A stretch of 64,000 bases of DNA from Rachycentron canadum (GCA_038496675.1 CM076668.1:4633594-4697593); one strand, 5' to 3'. Shown: positions 37,342-48,852, counted from the first letter of the stretch. The notes: a model not told the origin generated them from the sequence alone. Numbers and translations are program-made.

Positions 37342-37707
37342 TCATAAATCAAGGATAAATGTTGAAAGCAAGTGCCCTTGTTCATCATAAAAGTCACTAT
37401 GAGAATGCATTAAATACTCAGAGTTTCTCTCAAATACAGGGATATCAGCTGTTCCTGCCTGGACGCTGAGGGTGGTACAGGTTGGAGGAGGTTTGTCATC
37501 TGGCTGCGGAGGCAATAGGGGAAAGGACCCAATGTCATCAAACAGCATCACGACAGGCAGTGTTGTGTTGTGCAATATGATAATGAAACCATTGTGCAAG
37601 TCAAATCTATGCACCATGACGAACTGAACAAGTTCTTCTGGCCAAGCCCCAGAGATAATTTTAACCGATACATATATATATAATATACATAATATACCTG
37701 ACTCCAC
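37342..37707 (-). other. Unassigned 121-codon open frame
   Basis: The frame opens in an ATATAT tract and reads a product with no recognised domain, for example EELVQFVMVHRFDLHNGF and LLPPQPDDKPPPT. It is the longest otherwise unexplained open frame in the window outside gaps and simple repeats. It could be a decayed transposon or repeat fragment, a retrocopy piece or chance. No splice sites or promoter were identified that would support a gene. Confidence 0.3.
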
Positions 37708-38234
37708 AGCTCCCGGTCCTGGGCAAACGTTGAATCAGCGGTTCTGGGAGTTCAACCTGGGACAAGTGTAAAAGGCCCCATGAAATATAACACTGGGACA
37801 GCTGAAGTTTACTCTTTTTAACATAGCTTGATAAAATAGGACTGGGCAGTTGCAGTTTTTATAATGTAATTATGATTTAAAATGTTTTCTTCTATGAAGT
37901 GCTTAGATATCGAAATAATATTTCATGAACGATTTTATTTTTGCCAAAGAAATAAGGTTGACAAATAGATGGTGTGAGCGATCTTTAAATGAAAGCCAAA
38001 AAATAGTTGAAAATTATTGTTATTTATGCATATTCGTACAGCCAATGGGTTAAATAGTGTGTCGTCTAAATTTAAATGCTCACCAAACAAATCGATATAA
38101 GGTGTTTTGCTCTCCCAAAAGTGGACGTTTTGGAATAAATGGCCCATGTGAGTTAGTTAAGTCAACTAGTCAATGGTCATTTTCACTGAGTAACGTTGAC
38201 TTTCATAAACACAGCTGCTCCCTGACTGCGTCGT

Positions 38235-38306
38235 GGTTCCATGGTGTAATGGTTAGCACTCTGGACTCTGAATCCAGCGATCCGAGTTCAAATCTCGGTG
38301 GAACCT
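38235..38306 (+). tRNA. tRNA-Gln (CTG)
   Basis: This is a full 72-nt cloverleaf. The acceptor stem GGTTCCA pairs with TGGAACC and the discriminator base is T. The anticodon CTG lies at 38268-38270 in the loop CTCTGAA, and the T-arm has GTTCAAATC. The sequence matches the vertebrate nuclear tRNA-Gln-CTG that I remember. A T-run terminator follows at 38314-38317. It lies 0.18 kb upstream of mrpl58, on the same strand. Confidence 0.97.
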
Positions 38307-38466
38307 GACTTTATTTTCCCCTGTGATACATTTCATTGTAACTTCTACTCCACACATTTTATGTATCAACATCACACAAGTCCGGGACCATCTCTACCAA
38401 GACAGAAACGACGAGTGTCGCTTAGTAACAACATTCACACTTTATAGTGTTGCTCATTGGCCACAA

Positions 38467-38474
38467 TGACGTCA
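38467..38474. promoter_or_regulatory. CRE palindrome in the mrpl58 promoter
   Basis: A perfect TGACGTCA lies 8 bp upstream of the mrpl58 start codon. The start itself lies in CAACATGGCGGCG, which resembles a YY1 element overlapping the initiation codon. Both are common in promoters of nuclear genes for mitochondrial proteins. Function is inferred. Confidence 0.5.
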
Positions 38475-38481
38475 CATCAAC

Positions 38482-40810
38482 ATGGCGGCGCTCATAGCCC
38501 GATGGTCTTATTTACTTTGTCGCAGTTCAGGATTAAATGTGATTTCACTGCGGCTACAACCAAGGACTGTTGTAATTAGAGACATTAACAGCACGTTACG
38601 GCCGAGTGTTAGCTATGGGACTCGGGAAACGGACACACAGGTCAGTGAAACAACACCGTGCAGCCACCGTTTCTTCAACTCCTTCACCAACTGGACTGGG
38701 TGAAATGACCCTTCATTTATTTACACGGCCTGATGCTCACCCTCCACACAGGCACTGCACAGTGAACCAGTCATTCAGAGTCACCCGACAAACTTGTGGC
38801 GAGGCACATAAACACGCACTAAGACGGTTCATCTGTGTCTACACTTGAGCTGATCCCATGTTATATTGTTATTGTGCATGTTCCCTGCACAGAGAGAAGT
38901 CAGAAAGGATGTTCAACCAGTATGTGAGTCCAGAAGAAGACTCCTCAGTGACAGTCTGTAAAGACCAGTGAAAAGGTCCTGATGAAACCAGGACTGAGAC
39001 CAACCTTGAACACCATGTCTTGAAGAAACCAGTCATGTTAATTAAATTTGATTGTTCTTCTGGCAGTTTCTCCATCCCTGTGCAGAAACTCTGGGGCTCA
39101 GAGGGACCACCAGTTAGTCCTGGTCCAGCTCTAGAAGAGTCCTGGTTGTTCCAGATGACTGATGGAGCCACTGAGCTCTTGAACCTTCAATGAGCCTTGA
39201 CACAAACCTGTCTCTGAGTTCAGGTGGTTTCTGCTCTGACCTGCATCATCAGCTGTGAGACCTGCTACAGACAGTCAGTGTGTCTGTCCACATCATGGAC
39301 TTTTAAAAAATGGATGTTCACTCTGAGTGAACAATGAGTTTATGGTCTCAGTCTCTAGTTTCAAATCTTCTTCAATACAATATGATGATTAGGCGTGAAC
39401 ATGATTTGGGCCTGGCTACTGTGTGATTGACAGACTGTAGCACTGACGGTGACCTGTCTGACAATCAGGATAGAGAACAGATCAGGTCAGATCCACTTCT
39501 GACTCCTCCTCAGCTCCACCTTCTTGTCCAAATACAGTTTCTGCTGGTCTAAAAAAAAAAAATGAATCATGGCGTTGGCCAAATTACAAACTGGAGGCTT
39601 CAAAACGGCAGCTCACAAACTGACGGGTGACACCATGGTGGGTTGACACTTGGTCCACATCCTGTCCAATCAGCTGAGTTAACCACAGGTGGACGCCAGT
39701 CCAGGTGTAGAAACACCTCACAGATGATCCTGTGGAACCTGAGCCAAACTTACTTTATAATACTAAATAATAATAATATTAGTCAACATTTTAATTTTCA
39801 TTATGGAGGATTGAGAGAAAGATTTTTTAAATTTATCATCAGGCTAAAATATTAATGTCCAAAAACATGGAAGACTTGAATAGAGATTTATTTGTTTTTG
39901 TTTTCCAGGACCTCCAAGTGCACATTCCAGTGGGTAAATATGAATATATATTATTTTATTAAGGCAAAGTAAATGTGTATTTTCATTTCATTACAATCAG
40001 TTTCTCTCCCTGTGGCTCTCAGACCGTCTGACAGTATCTTACAGCAGGAGCAGTGGTCCTGGTGGTCAGCATGTTAATAAAGGTATCTCTAAAGTTTAAC
40101 TTCATTATTAAAAATGTGCTGTGGTAGATTGATAGGTGGCTCCTCAGAGCCCGTACATGGCCTTGGATTTTGAATCTGTTCTGTCATATATAGTGTATTG
40201 TTAACACATGACATCTCAATCCTCAGTGAACACAAAGGCAGAGGTCAGATTCCATGTGCTAACAGCAGACTGGATCCCAGAGGATGTTCGACAGAAGATC
40301 TGTGAAAAGGTTTGTTATTAGCATCAGGGACACTTTGCTGTTGTTTATGACACTTTCTGTTGTGCATCACCACTGTCAACAGGTATAAAAACATCTCAGA
40401 AAAAAAATCCCACAAAAATGAATGTACATTGTTATTTACATTCAAGTTGCGTCTTTTACCTCCTGTCAGAACACAAACCGTATCAATAAGGCTGGAGAGC
40501 TGCTGGTGACATCCGAGCTGAGCAGAAGTCAGCACAGAAACCTATCTGACTGCTTACAGAAGATCTCTGCCATTATAGCTGAAGCCAGCAGGAAGCCTCA
40601 CGAACCCACAGCAGAGGACTTAGCTCTGAGGGCAGCCAGGTATGACCTCACAACTTTGTTCCTGTTCTGCCCATCTTGATTATAAATGAGTGTAACGTGT
40701 GTCTTTGATGTGAAATATGTCACAGATTACAGAGGAGCAACAAGGAGAGACTCAAACAGAAGAAGATCAAATCAGCGATCAAACAGAGCAGACGAGTGGA
40801 TTTTGACTGA
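38482..40810 (+). CDS. mrpl58: Mitochondrial large-ribosome peptidyl-tRNA hydrolase ICT1/mL62
   Basis: This protein is a codon-independent release factor of the mitochondrial ribosome that hydrolyses peptidyl-tRNA on stalled ribosomes and is also a structural 39S subunit protein (family knowledge). The GGQ catalytic motif is visible in SSGPGGQHVNKVNTKAEVRF, followed by a basic C-terminal tail ending IKSAIKQSRRVDFD. Exons: 38482-38640, 39909-39933, 40023-40082, 40227-40309, 40470-40639, 40726-40810. Phases agree, giving 193 residues; human has 206. The first exon encodes an Arg-rich, acid-poor start typical of a mitochondrial targeting peptide. The 25-nt second exon is unusually short. Intron 1 (38641-39908) holds a dispersed repeat copy and nothing else recognisable. 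Confidence 0.96.
39334..39660 (+). repeat. Dispersed repeat, copy 3 (interrupted)
   Basis: The blocks TTTATGGTCTCAGTCTCTAG (39340-39359) and ACAAACTGGAGGCTTCAAAA to GGTGGGTTGACACTTG (39586-39653) match the reverse complement of 42121-42250 in the same order. The roughly 200 bp between them are unrelated, so the copy is broken or carries an insertion. It lies in mrpl58 intron 1. Confidence 0.7.
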
Positions 40811-41171
40811 GTGATCAACCGTTATGTTTCTACCTCCAATAATTGTTTTATCAATAATTAAATATAAATAGCATGTCCAGTGTTTTGTCAGTCATTTATT
40901 CACAATTATGCAGATGTTTACAGTATTTTCATTTAATTTTTCTTAAAACAACTGCAGGTCAGAGGGAAATATTGTATTTTCTACTGCACATTTGTTTGAC
41001 AGCTGTAGTTAAACAAGCCACTATAACTGACTGTAACATTAGGTTTGCTGAGGCACCTGCATTGAGCTGGGCTCACTTTTAGTGGAGGGATAAGTGGTGT
41101 TGAACTGCAGCAAACATGAAAAATAAATTTGTGGGAGGTTGTCAATTCATATACTGGGAGATGAAAACACA
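40811..41171 (+). other. mrpl58 3' UTR and short spacer
   Basis: An ATTAAA at 40857-40862 and an AATAAA at 41122-41127 are the candidate polyadenylation signals of mrpl58. Nothing else is recognised. Confidence 0.5.
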
Positions 41172-41243
41172 TAGCAGAGGATGGTTTCGATCCATCGACC
41201 TCTGGGTTATGGGCCCAGCACGCTTCCGCTGCGCCACTCTGCT
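41172..41243 (-). tRNA. Initiator tRNA-Met (CAT)
   Basis: On the minus strand this is a 72-nt cloverleaf starting AGCAGAGTGG and ending CCTCTGCTA, with anticodon CAT (41209-41211). It carries the initiator hallmark GGATCGAAACC in the T-arm. As far as I can recall it is identical to the vertebrate initiator tRNA. A TTTT terminator (plus-strand AAAA at 41164-41167) follows. Confidence 0.98.
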
Positions 41244-41587
41244 GTTACACAATTTCTGGATGGCCATTTGTGTCTTTAATCCTGAATATGTTTCCGGTGC
41301 TGCAGTGCTTTCGTTTCTCCTCTATATTATAATGCGGACTACATCTACTACTATCTGTTTTTTTTAACAGAGAGGCCATTTTAGTAACGTAAACTTCATA
41401 TTATCTGATTTTGTGCCACGTGGGTTAGATTAGCATAACTTTAGCTTTATCTTACAACTGCTGTCATATGGTTGCATGTTGGCATTAATTGACGGTTCCG
41501 CGACGAGATATCGACAGCATGAAATAAAACAGGCGAATATAAAAGGATTAAAACTTGATTGTTTTATTTGACAAGAACGAAAAAACT
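41244..41587. other. Spacer between two tRNA genes
   Basis: This is AT-rich sequence with no gene seen. It provides the 5' flank of the initiator tRNA gene and the T-run terminator (plus-strand A-run ending at 41585) of the tRNA-Arg gene. Confidence 0.6.
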
Positions 41588-41660
41588 CGACCACGAAGGG
41601 ACTCGAACCCTCAATCTTCTGATCCGAAGTCAGACGCCTTATCCATTAGGCCACGCGGTC
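41588..41660 (-). tRNA. tRNA-Arg (TCG)
   Basis: On the minus strand this is a 73-nt cloverleaf. GACCGCG pairs with CGTGGTC, allowing a G-T pair. The anticodon TCG (41625-41627) lies in the loop CTTCGGA and the T-arm is GGTTCGAGTCC. A T-run terminator follows immediately. It lies 345 bp from the initiator tRNA gene, on the same strand. Confidence 0.97.
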
Positions 41661-42700
41661 GGAGCGACGGAAAAGGGGCAGTGTACCGTAGAAATACCTT
41701 CATCACAGAGGATGTTTCACTGTTTAAAGTGGATGTTATATACATACTATAGACGAGTTGACGGGATGATTGTGACTTAGCATCATCATCATCTACTCTA
41801 TCATCCTTCCTGTGACTTCCCCGGGTCGAGAGAGTCTGATCCAGGTTACCTGTGATGAATGGAGCAGCAGCTTCACCCAGTGTTCAGTTCAACTTCTTCT
41901 GTCTTAAATCCTTATCTTCCCTTTAAAATGTCACCCAGCCTGAAATAGACTATGTACCATGGTTTGTGTAACGGGAAACGGGTTTGAAGGCCGAAGACCA
42001 ACCTGCGTCTGTCGAGAGACACCTCCACCTTCTCCCATGAGACAGCTGCTCTAAAGTGGACAATGAAGGACACTAAGTGCCAACTTTAATTGCTTTTAAA
42101 GTTACTTTTTAAGACCACCTCAAGTGTCAGCCCACCGTGACATCGCCCATTGGTTTGTGAGCGACTGTTTTGAAACCTCCAGTTTGTCAGTCGGACGTCG
42201 CCATTTTGTTTGTTTTGAAAGCTTGGAGGAAGAAACTAGAGACTGAGACCATAAACTGGTTAGGAAAACATTTACTGAGCTAATAAATCGAGTAAGAAAA
42301 ATGCCATTTTACATAAATTTCAATACAATCGGACCTCCTTTTATTTATTAGATATAATGCAAGTTTAAGACACTTCAGCATTGGCTTCACTTTATAGCCC
42401 CACTGTCTACGTCCACTTTTATATATAGTCTGTAATATAGTTTTAATTATCAAAATAAAAATATTTTGTTGATATAGGTTTATTTAAGTTATGTGATCAC
42501 AGCATCACTGGGAATCTAGTTATCTTCAGAACATCAGATCTTGTTCATGTCTTTAAATGTGTAAATTAGTTAATCATCACAGTAAATTTTGTCCTGTGTG
42601 AAATAAAGTGAAATAAAAACAAGATGTCAGCTTGTTCTGTCACTTCCACTCAGTGTAGTCATATAAATAAAATAACACAGGGTGAATGATGTCAATGCTT
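41661..42700. other. Spacer with dispersed repeat, between the tRNA genes and cdr2l
   Basis: No gene was seen. The left part is unique. A dispersed repeat copy occupies 42121-42436. Minus-strand AATAAA signals at 42699-42704 and 42770-42775 probably end the cdr2l transcript. Confidence 0.55.
42121..42436 (-). repeat. Dispersed repeat, copy 2 (longest)
   Basis: This is the best preserved of three family members, in the opposite orientation to the copies at 1350-1590 and 39334-39660. It contains GTGAAGCCAATGCTGAAG, TTTATGGTCTCAGTCTCTAG and GACAAACTGGAGGTTTCAAA on the minus strand. It links the other two copies, each of which preserves only one half. Confidence 0.75.
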
Positions 42701-42769
42701 TATTAAGATGATCTTTGTTCAATAATGACAGAACTAACATCAGAGCAGACTCATCTTTAATGCATATAT

Positions 42770-43492
42770 TTTATTGACTGATAATGCACATGTAAAAAAA
42801 AAAAAAATTAGTTTATTTTGATAAACTGTTAGTGACATTCACATATAGGCACTGAAAAGTTAAAAAATATGAAGAAAGGTTCACACAGAAATAAATACAC
42901 AGGTACAGTTCCAAATGATCTATTCTAAATATGCAAGAGATGAGGCGTCAAACATTTTCAAGTGCAACAGTTAAGACATGACAGAAACCTCATCAGCCTG
43001 TGTCGAATGCTAACAGGCTCTGGTTTGTCTACTCTAACACACATTCCTCCTCCTCCTCACACATAAACCACTCTAACAGACATGATCACTGACCTCAGAT
43101 GCTCTTTATACACCACACATATCCAGAAGGATTGCTCTCTTTCTTCAGAACCACACCTCATAAAAACATCCACCCTCCTTTGTTATCCACAGAGCCTGAA
43201 CATAGGGCCCCTCAGATGTCAGCTGAGCCACATGTGAAGGTTTCAAGCCTTGTTAAGTCTTACAGAGGAATCAGATAAAAATATGAGCTGTAATAACATT
43301 CATTATAACAAAGTTTTATATATAGAGTTTACCCACAAAAAGGCATAGGTCTTGTATACTGTGAAAAAAGGTGCAATATATTTGCAAGTTAGTTATAATT
43401 GGCTAAGACTGCTAGGTGTTAGAAAAAGCCCTGGTTACACTTGTACTATAGTGTCTGTCAGCTGTAACTAAAGTAAACAGGTTAGCTTCATC

Positions 43493-43589
<97 letters not shown>

Positions 43590-44758
43590 CATCTCCCTCA
43601 CAGTCTACAGGTTTTCTATCTTAGTCTTTGTGCTGAGGGTCCATGACGCCCAGTGATAACGACAATCTGTAGATTGTCATTTGTAGCTTTTAGCCTTAAA
43701 ACCTCAACAGGTTTAACTGTTGAGGAGTGGGGGGACACAACACAAGGGTCTGAATGGCTCCGGTCCACTTTAAGCCCAGCTGTTAGACAGGCACGTGCAC
43801 AGATAGACCTCGGATGGTGTTCAAACACCTGCCCCTTCTTTAAGCAGGTTTAAAACCTTCTCCTGAAATTTCAGAAAAATCAGCCCTCCTCTAAAAACAA
43901 TTCTCGATCAATAACTGCATTTGAGTTCTATGTCCTTCTATTTGGCCCTAAAGCAGCACTGTGTGGCAGGTTTTCTATGTTGTTGCCTGTTCTTAGGATA
44001 AATGTAGAAATAGTCAATGCTAAAAAATATTGCCTTTGTGTATATTGATAATTCTGCTCAGTATTAAATATCTGCAAGTGTACTGGTATTGAAATGAATA
44101 AATATGTCAGTAACTTTATGTAACATTATAAGAGGGATCTTTTTTTTTCTTTTTCTTTTTTTGCTTGAGCACCTGCCTCCAAAACTTCTGTGTGTGGCCC
44201 TGCTGTTAGGGTTTAGCCAAGACGTTGTCTGGTATATACATGCAAAAAAGCCTGTCACTGTCAGCAGAGCTAGCTAGCTGTTTACCCCCTGTTTACAGTC
44301 TGTATGCTAAGCTATGCTTCATATTTACTGTACAGACACAACAGTGGTATCAATCTCATCAAACTAATAAACATATTTCCCAGACACAGTGGAGCTGAAC
44401 GGCAGCAGTGCCACAGTGAGAGACGCCACTGATCCACCTGCCATTAAGCTAATGTTAGTAGAGTCATTATAATAAAGTACGTTGCAGCTTTAATGTGGTG
44501 TGTGAGAGGTGTGTTAGTGTGTTACTGTATAAGGTCATTAGGTAGTGAAGCCAGGATATATATGTGAGGGACTGAATTTTAAAGTGGATCACATGCAGCT
44601 CAGATTCTGGACTAGACTCAGACCATTCAGTCTCACCTCAACTCAACTTTTCAATTTAGCTCTTTTCCCTCAATGATAACGTTTACAATTCCTGTTCATA
44701 AACTACTCAAATATCACACAAACATCCTCCCTACCCTCAGTGTACCCCCAGTGTACCC
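42770..44758 (-). other. Probable cdr2l 3' UTR
   Basis: About 2 kb of non-coding sequence lies between the cdr2l stop and a minus-strand AATAAA at 42770-42775, with a second signal at 42699-42704. It contains the GT array at 43494-43587. A long 3' UTR is typical of CDR2-family genes. The exact end is inferred. Confidence 0.5.
43494..43587. repeat. (GT)n microsatellite
   Basis: A GT array of about 94 bp with one TATCTG interruption. It appears as CA repeats in the predicted cdr2l 3' UTR. Confidence 0.95.
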
Positions 44759-47700
44759 TCAGTGTTTACTGGACTTGCTGGACTTCCCAGATTTTCCTGC
44801 TTTAGAGGCTTTGGTAGCTTTAATGTCCATCTTGGTCTTCTGGATTCTGGAGAAGATCTCCTTAAAGAGGGCCTTGTACTCTGGTGTGTTCTGTCCCAGA
44901 CGCTTATCTACCGCCTCCACCTGCTTGCTGATGCTCTCAATGGCCTCTGGGGTGGAGGGTGATTGGGCAGGGGTTGGAGGTGGCACCGGTGTGGGGCCCA
45001 TAGCACAGTCCTTCATGGATGGATCTCTGGAGACTGGTCGCGAAGTCTGGACCTCGGCATGACACAGGTTCTCCTCATGGCGTCGACACTTTCCCAACAG
45101 CTCCTCGTATTTTTCCAGTAAGGCATGGTATTGCTCGTCCACCTCACGCAGGATGGACATCCCCCTCTTCCTCACACTGTTGGCGTGGAGAGCGTAGCTG
45201 CCTCTCCTGCGGCCGGACGCATCCCGGGCCACGATGGTGTTGAGCGCCGTGTCACTGCAGCTTTTCCTCACAGGGCTGGACTCAGGTAACGCCTCACCTC
45301 CCCCACCTCCTCCACCGTCAGGTGGCTCACTCGTACCTGCTCCCGTCTGCCCAACCTCCACCTCCAGGAAGGTGTCTGTCTCCGGGGTGCTGTTGAGGAC
45401 AGTCTGCGTGAGAGCCACGCCATCGTCCTCGCTGCTCAGCAGGAAAGTCCGAGCTCGACGTAGCTGCTGTAGCTCTTGCAGCTCCACCTCCAGCTCCCTC
45501 ACCCGGGCCTGGCAGCCCTCGGCATCCTGGGAGCAAACACACACAGTTTAACTTTCACGTGAACAACAAGCCTGAAGTAACTGAGGCTGGAATATGTGAC
45601 AGGTCTGTGATGATTTAGTCCCAGAGGAGTCTGATCAATCTTTTTCTAAAGCTCATGTTTCTCAGTTTCTGTTGTGCAGTAGTGTAATGAGTTGTGTAGT
45701 CACATGTGTGTTTCCTGTGAAGGAGCAGCACAGATCTGAACATATTCACCAACCTGCACCCGTGTCTGCAGTCGTGAGAACTCTCCGAGCAGGAGATTGC
45801 ACTCCTTCTCCACCCCCTCTCTGCGACTCCTCTCAGTGCGGATCGCCGCCCTCAGGGCCGACACCGCCTCCCTCAGGTGCTGGTTCTCCTCTTCAAATGG
45901 TTGAGACTTTGTTTCCACGGTGAAGCTCTCAGCCCGGCCCACCACAAATTCATCCTCATACCTGGAGACATGACACAAACATATAGCTGGTTTCTTACAG
46001 TGTTTGTCAATGTGAAGGTGACCCCCCGTGGACTGTACTACCTGGGTGCTGTGCAGAGCTCCCTCAGACATGGGAACGTGTGGATGGTCTTGCGTCGTTC
46101 CCTCTTCTCCCTCCTGACTCGGAGCTGCTCCATAGAGCGAAGCTGCTCCACCTGACCTGACAGGGACTCCACCTGAGTCTGCAAAGCCTCGATGGTCCCT
46201 GTTAACCTGGTCCAGGAGGGAAAGTGAACGTTTATTAGGTGACGGAGGAGGATGACGCCGCAGAGGAAGGAGAACTCCCAGCCCCTCTCACCTCTCTATC
46301 TTCTGCTGCGAGGTCTTGCTGTCCGTCATCAGGGTGTGGTTGGTACGTTCAAGCTCTCTGGCAGTCCCGTCCAGCTGCTCGTACACTTTGGCGTGTTGCT
46401 CGTTCATGTCCCGGAGAACCTCCAGCTGCTTTGACAGGTACTGACAGACACAGACACAATCCACTGACATTACCACAGGTAGAAACATCTCACAGATGAT
46501 CCAGAGAGAGCTGGTCTCTGGGGTTTTCCATATTTTCCTAATTATATGTAACTGATGTGATTTTTATTGATTATTACTGATTTGTTATTTTGTAGAATTT
46601 GTTGTCCTGTTTGATGAGTTATTTCTTCACACTTCAGTTAAGGTCAAATTGGCAGTTTTCAGTCTTTAACACATGATCTTCCTCTACAGAGTGGGGCAGT
46701 GATGGAGAAGGTTTTGTGCAGCACTAAATGACTTTTTAAAACCTTAAAAAAGTTATAACTTTTATAAATTCAGCAAAGTTTTTTTTTGGCCCCTTTTTTT
46801 CAGCTCCTGTCATCTTCTCACCTCAATCTCCTGCACCTGCTCTTCATTAGTGATGTACATCTGCTGTAAGGAGTCCTCCAGCTCCTTGTTCCGCTCCAGC
46901 AGAGTCTTCCCCAGCTCTGCCGCCAAGTGGAGGTCTGCCCATCAGACACAGGAGAAGAGGTCAGACAGGGAGGACTGGGAGAGGGGGGACAGGGAGAACA
47001 GGGGGAACAAGAAGGACAGGGGAGACAGCACTGATGGTCGACAGCACTCATGGTGGACCCCTCCCCTCCTCTACCTGGAGCATCAATAAGGCGACCTGTA
47101 CAATTCACCTGAGCAGTAGATTCATTTACATTAATTTATGTTAATTCTAATATTAATATTATTGTTAATACTGATGTTTATATTAATGCCAATATTACAG
47201 CTAATACTCATGTTGATGTTAATACAAATGTTAATATTGATGTTTGTAATGTTAATACTAATAAAGAAGTTGATCCTGTTTTCTCACTTCAATGTTCTCC
47301 ATGAGTCTCTCTGTAACTAAAGAGCCTCAGAGCTCAGTCTGAGCTTCCTCTGACAGGACAACAGAGAACTGTCTCTGTCTGAAGGACTCATGGCTTCCTG
47401 ACAGGTCACATGACTGATGAGCTCAGGCAGCTCTGGCATCAGACACACACGATGAAGACGCTGCTCACTTCAACCATTTTGATTTCCATTCCTCTGTAGT
47501 GTCCTCCGAACCATCCACCAAAGTAAAGCCTGAGGATCTATTTTTATCATCAGTCCACTGCGTGATACATCAGGCTCCTCCTCCTCAGCCAGAGGACCAA
47601 TCAGAGCAGGTCAGAGGAGGTGAAGTTAGAGGACAACAACGAAAAGACTGACGAGGCATTTTTATAAAAATATTACATTTTTGTTCCTACATTTGGGACA

Positions 47701-48852
47701 ATGTCATTTCACATTATTTCAGATACACGTTGAGACTGAAGAACAAACAATAAATGAGATAATAAAGATTATTTTAATCATATGTAACATATGATACATT
47801 GGTCATCAATGAGCTTCACATGGTTACTGAGTGTATGTAATATAACATCAACTTTAATATTATACCTTTATATGTTATTGTAAAGTGAATATGTTATTTA
47901 TCACTATTATTATTTAATGCAGGTAAATGTGAGATATAAATGCTGTAGACTAACAAGCTGTTAGTTAGTGGTCAGTGAATTTGGCTCCAGATGATTTATT
48001 AGTAGTATCATTTTCCTCGGATCCCGAACAGGTTTACTGAGACCAGGTTTGTGTCAGATCCTGAAGAGCTGTGTGTCTCTGGCACTGAAGCTGTCACCAC
48101 TGTCAGTGTGAACCAGGAGACCACAGATAACACAGAGAGCACTGACTTTTAGATTTGCAGGTGAATCTGTGCAGATGCTCTCAGTTCATCTGGAACATGA
48201 AAGCAGGTCCACAGAAACGTGAAAAGCTCTTTGGATCAGTACTGAACATCATGGAAGGGGCTGATGGTGTTCGACTGTTTTCTCCTTTAAGATGATCACA
48301 GACTCAACAATCTGCACAAGTTTGACAGGTTCACATATGAGGGAACCAGCCTCTCTCTACATCCTGATTGTTATTATGGATGACTTCACACCAATGGTTT
48401 GGTGAATACAGGTTGACAACAGCTTGATGACAGCCTGACAAGAACCTGACTGTAGCCTGGTTACAGCCTGGTTATAGCCTGGTTACAGCCTGGTTATAGC
48501 CTGGTTACAGCCTGGTTAAAGCCTGGTTACAGTCTGATAACACAGCCTGGCTACAGCCTATTTGCAGCCTGTTTACAGCCTGGTTAGAGTCTGATAACAG
48601 TCTGTTAACACAGCCTGGTTACAGCCTGGTTACAGCTGCTGACCGGGCCCTGGTCCTCTCCTGCAGCTCCTGTGGACTGAGACGCTCCTACAGGACGTGT
48701 CTCCACATCAGTCTTTGTTAGGTGGAGCCCGGCGGACCGGCGGCTGATGCTGGGAGGGAGGATGGGGTCTTACCCTGCTCCAGGTCCTGCTGGTCGTACC
48801 ACGGCTCTTCCTCTTCGGTCACGAATTCCTCCATTCTCCCTGAGCTTAACAT
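44759..48852 (-). CDS. cdr2l: Cerebellar degeneration-related protein 2-like
   Basis: This is a cytoplasmic coiled-coil protein and the paralogue of CDR2; in humans it is an antigen of anti-Yo paraneoplastic cerebellar degeneration (family knowledge). The acidic N-terminus MEEFVTEEEEPWYDQQDLEQ is followed by long heptad stretches including MNEQHAKVYEQLDGTARELE. A conserved block VRKSCSDTALNTIVA and NSVRKRGMSILREVDEQYHA comes next. The tail contains PEYKALFKEIFSRIQKTK and a Lys/Ser end. Exons: 48774-48852, 46822-46934, 46292-46440, 46042-46206, 45754-45961, 44759-45526; all phases agree, giving 493 residues against 465 in human. The start at 48852 (MLSSGR-MEEF) has the same six-residue offset as human; the inner ATG at 48834 is the alternative. 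A Gly run of eight lies at about 45295-45318. Confidence 0.95.
47121..47275. repeat. AT-rich degenerate tandem repeat
   Basis: Imperfect TTAATATTGATGTT-like units lie in cdr2l intron 1. The Ile/Leu/Met open frame here is compositional. Confidence 0.75.
48450..48636. repeat. Minisatellite, 11-bp unit ACAGCCTGGTT
   Basis: About 15 copies of ACAGCCTGGTT and variants (ATAGCCTGGTT) lie in cdr2l intron 1, about 140 bp from the donor of the first coding exon. Confidence 0.92.

Larger units (their letters stand above)
36414..38234. other. Intergenic region between daglb and mrpl58, including the daglb promoter
   Basis: The stretch next to the daglb start (36414-37040) is the inferred daglb promoter and 5' UTR. 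It contains repeated GCTAACGTTAGCT-like palindromic words. A CTCF-like site lies at 37101-37119. An open frame of 121 codons on the minus strand (37342-37707) has no family that I recognise. The remainder is AT-rich, with no gene seen. Confidence 0.6.

Noticed and set aside
41555..41780. Plus-strand open frames across 41588-41660
   Set aside because: They read the antisense of the tRNA-Arg gene.
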